Assembly: GCF_910592395.1 (NCBI RefSeq)
Contig: NC_088318.1
Span: 16,678,349-16,742,348, forward strand
DNA: 64,000 bases
Source: Lineus longissimus
Taxonomy: Eukaryota > Nemertea > Pilidiophora > Heteronemertea > Lineidae
Direction: 5' to 3'
Positions 13,501 to 25,500 of this stretch are shown piece by piece (within the stretch, counting starts at the first letter, position 1; each line of letters starts with the position of its first letter). Under the pieces are notes generated by a model that saw only the letters and a list, made by a program, of their open reading frames with translations, was not told where the DNA came from and made no database searches. The position numbers and the translations under genes are program-made.

Positions 13501-16500
13501 CATCATATGTGAAACTCTTACCTTTGAATCTTTTTCACCGAGGACAAATTCTGATGGCTGGACAGTGATTATGCTGTGTGACATCTTTTTTTTACAATTC
13601 ATATCTGAAAATGTTGCGAGGGGGAGAACAGGCTTGGTAGATTGTGGTGAGAATTATTGAAATCGGGGTGGAGAATTCGTCAGATGAGATTATTGGAAGC
13701 GATGACAGTGATTTACATCTGGCACTGAAATGGTGTTAGATTTTTAAGAATGCAGGAGGGTATTGAAATTATAGTTATTATTGGCCACTCATCACTTGCA
13801 CGACCCCACGGTAGAGCATTGTTTCCACTACACTATGTTACTTATCAAAGGGAGAATACCAATCAGAAATTGTTATGTCTACCTACCATGGAATGGCAAG
13901 GCTTTCACAAATCCTGCCCGAGCCCCTCTGTTCCTGACTGTCACCCGGACCATGACGCGATGGCTGTCCGTGATCTCGCCCGTATTCAACCAGTAGTGTC
14001 CCTTCTGGCCGTCATTGGCACCATCGAGGACTATTGCACATTTTCCACCGTAGCCCATCAGAGGGATCTGAGAAGGAAAGGTCATATCAAAAAGAAAACC
14101 ACTGACTGATAATTTCACGACCCTGGGCCAGGAGGCCTTCACTATGACAATATGATCTACTTACCGAGTATTTGAAGTTGGACGAGTCTGTTTTGATGTT
14201 GAGTTTAGCTGAGCACGTCGCAACTGCCGAAGGTTCAAATATCACATGGATAGGGTAATCCTCCATCGGTTTCATCACAATCTCCTTCTCGGGAAGTAGC
14301 TTCTCCTGTGTGTAGGTGAGACTTCGTAGCTGGAAAATATGGGTGGATTAAGATATTTAGTCTTAACATACCTTGCGGTGTTTGATGAAACAACCAATAT
14401 CCCCAGTTAAGTAACAATTTAGGTTTTTCCAGATTCAGACCGGGGACCTATTGTAGCCTGACAACTTTTGACCAAGTGGGTCATGAAGTTCCTCTACAAA
14501 AGAAGAAAACAGCGCAAAGGAAAAGTGTAATCTTCTACGAATACCTTGAAATCTTGAGAAGAGCCCTTTATCTGCATCCTGAAGTGACGAGTGTTGTTCG
14601 TCGGATTTCGAAGCACCAGTTTTTGAGGCCTAAAAAGGTAACGGTGCACAGAAACGAAATGAAAAACAAAACATTACAAGCAGCATGCATAATGGCTAAT
14701 GCTCGTAGAAATAAATTGTGGAGTGGTAGGCTTTAGAGTTGAAACAAATCGACAGTCACAATGTAGATATGGAAGTAATGTGATGGTGAATGTCATAATT
14801 AAAGTGATAAATTGAAATAAATTTGAGTGAATAAAATTTACTTACACAGTTTCTCCTAACCCGACTCCGCCCCACGACAGGAAGTGCTTGTTGCTAAGCA
14901 ACACAATATCTGAGGAATGCCGCGTCGGTTCACGGTTGGCAACCTCACCGGTGATATCAATCTCGTACGCAGGTCCACTAGGTTCGATGTTCATCAGCAG
15001 TACACTGTGGGGAGAAGAAATTTTTGAATGCATGTAACATTTTTTTCATTTCAATACACTGGATCAGTGCTTACAGCTCGGGACAGACTCATATTGGGAA
15101 TCAAGAATCAAGCCTTACCCAATGATTGGTAGAGGTTATTCTACCCACCTATTGGGCCATTTCTATGAGGGAGACCAAGAGGAGGGGATCACCACTGACA
15201 ACTGATCCACAACAACAAGCCTGCTGATTTCTGATCCGTAGAAGTCATACTGTCAAACTACTGGCACCAATTCTGTGAGGGAGGGAGGCCTGCCAAGCCA
15301 GAAGACATCACTACTGTCACCTCACCCAAAGACAACAAGTCTGATTTCTGACCATGAGAAGTTATCAGTCTCATGGGCTTCATGAAAGAACTACGCTATC
15401 GCCATCTTCAGGAGAAGGTAGGAACTGAGAAGACCGTTTGTTCTTTGCAGTTCCTACCTTGCCCTGAAGATGGCGATGGCGTAGTTCTTTCGTGAAGGTC
15501 TGAACTACGCCATTGCCATCTTCAGTGCACGGTAGGAACTGAAGGTCTTTTCAGTTCCTACCGTGCCCTGAAGATGGCGATCTTTAATGAAATCCATGAG
15601 ACTCCGATAAACAGCTCAAAGAGGGGGACTTTGGGCCACGTAGATCTATGTGGTTCGCGCAGAAGGTGTTAAAAAGCTACAGAGAATGATTTGTTTTGAA
15701 AAGCGCCATAACTTACGTGCGGTACGGCTTTTGACTTGCTGCCTTGGGCTGAAACTTAATGACCACATCCGCCTGGCTACTCTCCTCGATTTCCAACTGA
15801 GATGGCAGAATTGCAAACACATCCTCGTGATCCGTCACATTGAATGAGACCTTCAATTGAATATTCCCGGCATTCTGCAGCGGAAGGATGTGCGTCGTCG
15901 ATTTGCCAAGCGTTGTTTTTAATGTTATTGACTGCATTGCGGCAGGTGCACGGAGCCTAGCAGACCCGACCAATGCACGGAGGTTGACGATACATAATGG
16001 AGCGTGCATTGTTGAGGTCGATGTGATGTCCAGTTCTACGTCGATGCGTGCCGACAATTTTTCCGGCGGAAGATGAAGATGACCTGGGATAAAATAAAGG
16101 CTGAGATTCAATAATTTCTTCTAGGTACAAACTCAGAGAGGACTTATGCTTGTCATTTCATCTAGAGTAGAGACCCATGGATGCGGTTGTCTTCCGACAG
16201 CCCGGCACAGACTGCACCAGTGACCAGAGATTTCAATTATGCTAATCTTCTGCTTTCTTCTTTAGTGCAACATGATGGTTTAAGCCCTCAAAAGTGAGAG
16301 GAATAATTATATTACGCTAATACTGCTTGCGTATTTCTTACCTCTGTCATACTGTTTATCGGGTGTTTGAAGGTAGAGCATGATCTGTACTGGTTCACCA
16401 TGGATGCTGTTCTCCCCGCGGCCCTGAACCGTACCACTGATCACAGACTTTGATAACGACGGCATGATGTCACTCGTTGAATCGGAGAAATGCTCGAATG

Positions 16501-19500
16501 AGAAATGCCGCCACGAAGTCGTGTTCTGAAAATATAATGACACTATCAAAAGCAGATTGATACTTGGATGTTTTTCTTTTTAGTGAAGTTTATCCTGGAG
16601 GCAATTTTCAGGAATTGTAGCCGAAATCAAGAGGACAAGGACAAGTTTTTGTTGCAGTGTTGGAACAGAGTGGCAATATGGTCTGACCAGGACTTAAGAT
16701 AACTAAAATGACCATCTCAAACAATATTTTCGTACAGCCATCTTTTTCAGTCTGTAGCCCAATCGGCCCACAGGCACAGTTATTAGACAGGTTTAGATTT
16801 TGATCAGATGACGAGAATAAGGTGATTTTTTCTCCGGTTGACATCAGCAAGTCGATTGTTCTGTAATAATGTTTCTAGGAAAACCCGATAAGAAAGACAG
16901 ACTGTATCATTGCATTTCTGACAACAGGAAACACACATATAAGTCAGACTTACCCCCGTAATGACAAGTCGTACAGGCACTGTTGCCCGTCCACGATTTA
17001 TTAGGGTCAACGGAACAGAGGTCTGGGAGCCCCATGGGAGTTGGCCAAAATCCAAGATGCTCTCTCCATTACACACAACCTAGAATGAAACAAAGTACTA
17101 TGATTTATTCTTCATGTCACTTTCTGGAAACACATGGATGTCTCTTGCAAGGTTGAACGTGTCATTATCCAAATAACTGACCATAGTTGTAGGTAGTTGA
17201 AGAGCAGGTTTCAGTGGAACTTGACACCAAGAGCATTTACCTGAATGTTTGGCATTTCCGCAATCCCCTGCAGCGTGACCATGGCAGGCACCTTCACTGG
17301 CTGCAGGGGGGAGTCGTTGGCCACAGGACTGATCACGAGGTGGAGATGAGCTACATAGACACCCTCTATCCGGGGCGCAAAGATCACCTGAAGTCGTACA
17401 AAAGAAGCATCTATATATCAGTTGTGTTACTTGTACTAATGAAGAACTTCACCGTAAACATGATATGATCACATGCACATGATCCAAAATTTTAAAGTTG
17501 ACTACACAATGGCATTGCCCAAATGCCAACTGACCTCTCCATCAAATTTTAGACCATTTAGGCATACAGTAAAACTTTTATCTTAAAATATACAAACACT
17601 GAAGAAGAAGTAAAAGCCAGCATACCTCAATTTCCTCCACAGAGTTCGGCCCGAGTATGACCTGCTGCTTCATAACAAACGGCGACAGGTTCGGTGCACG
17701 ATCTCGGCCATCGATATTCACCGTCACGATACGAAGCGTACAATGCAACCACCGATCGTTAGGGTTCTGAAGTGGGATGCAGCATCGCGTTGTCATGCCT
17801 ACACAGCAGACATCTTGGAACTTGACCTCACCAGGGGCGGTGATGTTCGGCACACGAGTCACTTCTGAAAAAGGCACAACTTCAAACTGTAAAATCGCTA
17901 AATATCTGCGCCGCATCACCTTTTTATGCTTGTAATTCAATTATATTTCTAAAAAAATTTAAAATGCACATAACTGAGTCAGAGAATGAGTAAAACACCT
18001 TACTCAAGGACACACAGAATCCACATATGGTTCAAAATCTAAACATCGTGAAAGGTTCCTCAAACTCACCTCTGAAGTCTCTTGGCATTGTTGCGTTTCC
18101 AGTTGTTGCTACTTCACGACGCCGGCTTGCCAGATCAGATATCCCAAACTGGGGAGCAGTCCGCAGAAACCTCTCCTGGTCACGGCCATTCCGTACGTCC
18201 AAACCTTGCCTAGGAGGCAGTGTTTGTAATTGTCCATTTGATGCAGCACTATTTGTTGTGATATTGTCAGGCCTTGCAGCAGCCTGGGACGTAAACGTCG
18301 AAATATTCGAAGGCCCGTGAACGTACGTTGTGGCCGTACCGTATAAATCTGATTGCGAAAACGGCCGTGTCTGGGTAAGTGTACCAGCATATGAAGGCTG
18401 AGCATTGGAAGAGTGGGGTATAAAGTACTGCATGTCTGTTTGCAAGTTTGTCCGCGAGGAAGGGGGGTGGTAAACATTTTGATGACTCACGCTACGACCC
18501 TGAACCAGATCTTCGCCACCCTGTATGCTAGTCTCGTACCGTATAGTAGTCGGTGACGAGACAATAGGGGATGCTGGATTCGGTGAATGTTGCGTGGTCT
18601 CTAAACTGTCGGAGCCGTACAACAAACGGTTGCCAGGGGTGGTAACGATATTTGAGGGCATATCCTGAACCGGTGGAGAAGTCTGCGGAGCGCCGTACAT
18701 CGGGGTACTTGACAATCGTGGGCGATATGTAACATCGTCATTGGGCGTCACGTCGTAATGCGGCGTCAAACGGTGCATGCTGGGAGTTTTATTCATGGTA
18801 GCGCCAGCAGCTGACGGGTCAGAGCTCCTTGTCACATGAGTCTGATTATAAGTCTGCATAAAATCTGTTGCCTGGCTGTGAAAACCACTAGTCAACTCAC
18901 TACTACCTGTGTAATTATTGTACTTATTCGGCGACTGAATGCTCGGAGAAACGACACCCACACTTGAACTCTTCGTGTAGTTCAATGCTTGTTTCATAGG
19001 TGGCGACTCCTCATTTGATTGTGTACTTGACGGACGGGAGAATACTGAGCTCGGTCTGGGCGTGTTCCAACCGATAGGTGGGCTCGACGGAATCGTACCA
19101 CCTGCATCAAAATCACCATCTTCTTGTCGTGGTTTTCTTTGCTCCCACTGTGGCGAACTAGCTTCCTGAACAGGCTCCATCCTGATCACACCCATATCAC
19201 GCCTGCTCATCCTCTCACCCTTCCTATCTGCCCCCTCCCCCAGCGCCCCACCAGGTGACCTCTTCTCATCACCATCAGCACTGCGACTACGACTCCTACT
19301 CGAACTGACTGGTCGCGGTATCCGCGTTTGATTACTACTCTTTGGCTTCTCCACAGCTTTTGGTGGGCTTTCTGACCTTATGCGCCTCGGAATCTGCGAA
19401 GCTTTCTGCTGATCTAATTCATCAGCATGAGTTTGATTATCAACAGCTAGTTCTTGCTGAACATCCTCACGACCATTCTTGCCCTCAACTTTGGAGCGTC

Positions 19501-22500
19501 CATCAAACGCAGGACTAGCACCGCCATTGCTCCCACTTGAATATTTAGACGTTGAATTTTTCCCTTCCTCCTTCTGTCCTTTCTTTCTGGATGATGCTTT
19601 CCTTGGAGGACGAGGCTGTGGGCCACTTGCCTCCTCATCAGAGGACAACTCATCCTGCGGTCTACGTGCAGGCGGTGGTTTCAACTTCAGCATCTTCACA
19701 GGACTGCCCTTGCTGGAACCAGCCTTCTTAGCATCCATCTTCGGTTTCGGCAAACCCCTCGCAGAAGAAGAAATCTTCTTAGGACTGTTCTTTCCCATTT
19801 CAGGACCACTCCTCCCTGTTTCAGGATATTTCAGTTTCGACTCCTCCTGAGCAGGAGCAGAATTCAGTGGGGATTCTTTAGAATTTTTAACTCGAGCACT
19901 TTGATCCTTCCCAACTGAAGGTCGTGAATTTGAAGGCGAATTCTTTCCAGTAGAATTTTCACTGAGATCTTTTCCTCGATTCCTTTCAGGAGCAGAAATA
20001 TTACTCAACCTACTCAATCTCTTAGCACTCTCATCAGGATTCACTTTTGGAACAGGCACATCGTTTTCTCCGTATCGCGGGAAAGATTGACGACTAGGAC
20101 GAACCGTCTTATCCAGGGAAGGAATTTTACTCGGTATCGGTGGCTTGTCAGACATTCCTATTGAAGTAGAGGACCTGCTACTTGTTCTTTCACCTGGAAG
20201 TGGCTTTGAAAGTTTTCGTTCTGCACCAATATCAGGATTCTCTGCAATGTTCCCAAGTCCAGAACCAAGGCCTACCCCAGAACTTAGTTCCCCTGCCTGC
20301 ATTTTAGCTTTTGGAGCATAAGACATTTTAAGGATCATAGCAGCGAGGTCCTCTGGTTTGGTATTGATCGATGCATTCGAAAGTAGTTTGTTTATTGCAC
20401 TGATGTTCACAGCGCCACTCTTGTCCATAAACGTACTATCCTCTTTATCACTGCGGTCACTGCTCTGTGCGCTATGCCCAGTGCTCCCAGAGAGATCACT
20501 CTTGACAGACTTTTCTCCTGGGACAGGCGTATAGAATACCGAATCTGATCCAGTTACAATTGGAGTTCCAGTTCCAGTTTCGTAACTACTCTTCTGATTC
20601 ATCACCTCTGGGGTGCATGTCTGGTCGACTGGATCAGGCGAATCCACGTTGAATTGTTTGACAACACGACTAGGAGATGTGTTGGCTGAAACAGAAAGGT
20701 TAGTATTAGTTTAACTGATGGCAATGACAGGGTAAAGCAGAGACGAACAATCTACTTTGTACCAGTTTTAAAAGATTTGATTGCTAAATGGAAAAGATTC
20801 CTGTTTGGGTTGAGGTGAAGACAAATAAAAACCAAACTTCAAAGAAATCTGATCAGTTGTTTGCCCTCAAGAACCCAAAACTATGAAGACATAACATTTA
20901 CGAATGGACTAGTATCGTCTTCAATTATTCTTGATTGTACTTACGGGTGTTTTCACTGCTATGTCCTATACTCCTGTCCTCGTAGTCTGTCGTCTCCTGG
21001 ATGTCACTCAGATTGGGCGTGGCCTGGATCAGCGCAAATGGCTTTCTTGCACTTGGTGGCGTGACAATCACACGACCAAAATCAGGCTGAAGTTTAAAGA
21101 AGAGATGAGTACGTGGTTGTTCTAAAACAAGTAATTTCCAAAGGGTTTGGAAGTTTCAGTTTTGCAGAATTGGCTTGGCCTCGGGTCAACGCATGACCCG
21201 AGAGACCTCTGTCCCAACTAGGTCTTTAGAAACGATCGGTGGCTTTGATGTTCAAACTATACATTCCCTAGTTACCTGACTCTTAACTGAAAGACTCTGG
21301 TGCACCATGATCATAGCGGGGGGACCTAATCATAGACCCCTTGTTCATTTCACACACTGAAGTGATAAAACATCAAAAAGTCTCCTAATAGAATTTTTCT
21401 CTTGATTAAATGATATTTACTGACCCTGACTGCGCCTTCCTCCCCATCTAAAGAACCTAGTGCCTCTGTTCTTCCTCCCATAAAAGTTCCAATTGAGATC
21501 CTCAGGAATTTATCCTCAGCCTCCTCAGCTGACATCCAAGATGGCCGCAACACCGTCCCCTCGGAGCGTAAACTCCACGACCCGGAACCACTTGAACAGA
21601 CTGAACTAGTCTTCCTGGCAGTGGCACTTTCATCCTGAGTTAGACATTCGAATTGGCGTTCATTTTTGTCCATCAGAGCATGGCTTTCAGCTGCAACGAG
21701 AGAGTAGTTAGTGAGTTTTCATATTGCGCTTTTTACTGAAACTTCTCTTTGAGCTGGTTATCGGAGTCTCATGGACTTCATGAAAGAACTACAACATTGC
21801 CATCTTCAGGGCAAGGGCGGAACTGAAAAGACAAAACGATCTTTTCAGTTCCTACCGCGCCCTGAAGATGGCGATGCCGTAGTTCTCTCATGAAGTCAAT
21901 GAGACTCCAATAACCAGCTCAGAGGGGGATTTGGACCACGTAGATCTACGTGGTTCGGCGCTGAAGGTGTTAAAACTATTAGTTCATGTATTCAGTTATT
22001 CTGGTTGTGATTTCGTCCTCAGAAGACCAAATTGGGAATGAAAATAAACAAGCACAACAGACTCTCTCACCATGAAATAGGATGATTGATAATGAGTTTT
22101 CTTCACGCCAGGTTACTTGCCCAATTACCTGTTGGCATGAAGTCTTCCTCTTCACTCAGTTCGATATTTTGAGAATGAGTAAAAGTCGTCCGGTAGGCCA
22201 GGTCAGTCACGCATTCACCGTCTTCACTGAGGTAGATAGGGTTTTCTCTAGACATGGAAGGCTCAGCAGTGGTGTCTAGTCCTTCCCACTCACGACTCTC
22301 ACTGGGTTGACTGACTCCTCGATCGCTCTGCCCCGATGGACTTGGCTTATACAGGAACTCCGAAAAATCCAACCCGCCCAAAGATGGCTGGAATGACCGG
22401 TCTTCCTTGCCTGACTGGTTTTTCTGGGCAAGGCCAAATGAACCGAGAGACGACTGCCCTGTGAAGATCATATCGGTTGTATTGGGGTCTGTGGGTACAT

Positions 22501-25500
22501 CCTGGTTTGCCTGAGTGAATAGCTCCGGTGAAGGCTGGCTGCCAAATATGTCAGAACCTGGCCTCATCTGAAATATGAGATCCAAAATTAGTATTTCCCA
22601 AACATACTTGGATTCTGTACTTGACGGTGGAACTATGTGCATACCTTCTAAATGTCTCAGGGATAGCAGGCTGGCGACAATATAAACCATTTTTTATTTT
22701 TCAACATAACTGAATTTTCAATGATACATTGCACTGTTTCCCTTTTTTATTTTTGGCCCCCTGGTGGCCAAATTGAGAATCAACATATGGACTTTCCAAT
22801 GACAAAACCTTTAGATTAGTAAATTTACACCATATTCATATTCTGAGCTCTAAAACATGGTAAAAGAATATAAAATGCAAAGGTACAAGTCTACAATGTC
22901 AGCTTACCTGTGAAGAATCGCGAGTATTATTACCATATGAGCTGATTGATGGTTGATCCGAGTACATACTAGTCACTCCGGAGACTACAGGTATTTGGTT
23001 GTAAGGCGTGAGTGTAGCTTCATTGTCTAAGGGTATGTCACCATCGCCTGCTCCGGGGATGATGTTGTCCAAAATGAAAGAACTCTGATCGCCAATCGCC
23101 CAACTTGTCCGTGTGTCTGTTGCGGCAAGGCTTGAGATACTGTTTGGGCGCAGGAATCGTGATGCGAGGTTTGACATTCGGGTATCAGCTGCTTCTCCGC
23201 TGTCGGAACTCTGTAAATATGGAAGTGATTAGATTGTATAATGTCTCCAATCAGTCCATTATATACTGATACAGAGCTTACGAGTTACATTGAGCCTTCT
23301 ATAGACTGTGTCAACAGTCATTTAGTGTGCAGTTTGATGAATGCGTTTATTGCATTTTGATGTGTTTTGATTGCACTTCCTTATTAGTCTGCTTAGATCA
23401 ATTGCTCTGTGGATGTTGAAGGACACTACTGTGTTGTACTTCAAGCTGTTTAGGACAACCTCTCCATTAAGGACACTAGTTCAAACAGTGTAGTACAGTT
23501 ACAACAACACATCGACCAGAGATTGTTCTCGACTGGTTCTTTAAATATGTAAAGCATAGTTCAAACAACTGTTTCTTTAAATGTGTAAGGCACAGTGCAC
23601 ATTCTGCAGCTTTAAAATCATCTAATTTCAACCATACCTGACTTGAAACAGTTTGATTCTCCATCCAAGGCCCCCGTTCAGAGGATCCGGGGATGTCACG
23701 ACTTTCCTCGTCGTATGTGTTGGTGAATCGTACCTGGCGCATGGAGCGCTCCATGAGAACATCATCCTCACCAACAGGTTGAATCCGAGGTTGGGCGTCC
23801 GGATCATCCTCTACAAAAGCTGAACGGAAAACACCGCCCCCTATTTGACGGCTGTGGAGGGCAGCTTGGCGTGAACCAGTCGGCATGGGTGTGTCTTCAT
23901 CACTTGTAATGAAAATTAACAAAAAATTCAATTTACTGTAAAAAGTTTTAGCTGCATCGTTTGTCAACAAGACTACAGTCAAACTTAGAAAGCCTAAAGT
24001 ATCTTCTGCAAAATCTGAAATGCTTCTAATCTATTCTATCAAATATCTCTTGATTCAAAATGACCACGAAGGCTCACCTAGCACTGGTGCCATCTCCTCC
24101 GCCCCCTCCATCACCAGGTACAGACGAGACCATCACTCCTCCCTCCGCATTCTGGCGCACAGAGAAATCACCACGGGTTCCCGCGTTGCCCTCGTCAGAA
24201 CTCCTAGCGCCCTCTAAACCTGGCCGTTGGACTCGGTCGTCTTCACTGGCCCCTGGTGTGTCTTGTCTCTCCATTAAACCATCAATATCCTGAAAAGTGT
24301 TTCACGATAATAGATTTCATGATGAATGATGAAGTTTATCAACATACTAATGTTTGTCAAATGTTTTTGTAAACTGTCATACTCACCCTCCTTGCAGCTT
24401 CGATTTCATCATCAGTGTCGATTTCACTGCCGTTGACATTGGTACGTGCTGCAGCAGTGTCATCTGAAAACATGATCAAACATGTTAGACAGGATGGTCA
24501 ATCTGAATCTGAGGGACGTGTAAAGTGGTCCTTATGGCAATCTTTTTTATTGTCATGGACAAAAGTATCTGTCTGACTTTTTTTTATGGCTGTCACATTT
24601 CTTCCACCAACTACAACAATAATAACCAACGACTCCCAACCAGGAACTAATAGTTCATTATCACTTTGATCCCTACAAACGAGGTACGGTAGGCCCTAAT
24701 CAAATGGTACAACCACTACCAACCTGGAAAGAGTGACTGACTGAATCTAGGCCTTGACATTGACATTGTGGTGTCTTCCTGGCCATCTCCATCCTCATGA
24801 AGGCTTGGCTTGGGACTGGCACGCAGGTACAACGGGTCAAGAGGGTCTAAGGAGGGACCTGAAACATAAAACATGTCTTGAGACAAGGTTCTATCATCTG
24901 TATAAATTGATGCTGCAAGTTGAAACATGAAGTTGGTAAAATCTCAAATGATCTGATTATAGAGCCGCAATATCCTAAACATGTACTCTGTGAGAACTAA
25001 CAGTTAGAATGGTTATCACCCAGAGCCAAAAGACAAAGATTTCTTACCCTTAGTCCGTGCAGTATTCCCAGCATTGCCGATCGGCATGAACCGATCTTGT
25101 CCAGCCAGCTGGTCAAATCTGCTACTCAGATCTGGTATCCCATGCCGCTCAAGTATATCACCAGCTGGGTCCGTCGAATCCAGACCAAACCTTGAACTGA
25201 GATCTCCTGCGTAACCTGCATCTACACGGCTGTCAGAATCGCGCCCAAGACCCACATAGGCACCAGGTTTTCCAAAGCCATCCAAACTATCCCGATCAGG
25301 GTCCAACGAATCTCGCCCGACCCTTTCTGTAAAATTACGAGCACCACGCCTATCCAAAACAATATCAGTTGGGCGCATTGTATTTCCATCGATCCCCGGG
25401 CGACTGCGTCTTCCGACATCCTCACCAGCAGGTTCCATCGCTTCCCGTCCAAACCTACTACCATATCTTTCGACAACCTCACCACCAGGATCCACAGATT

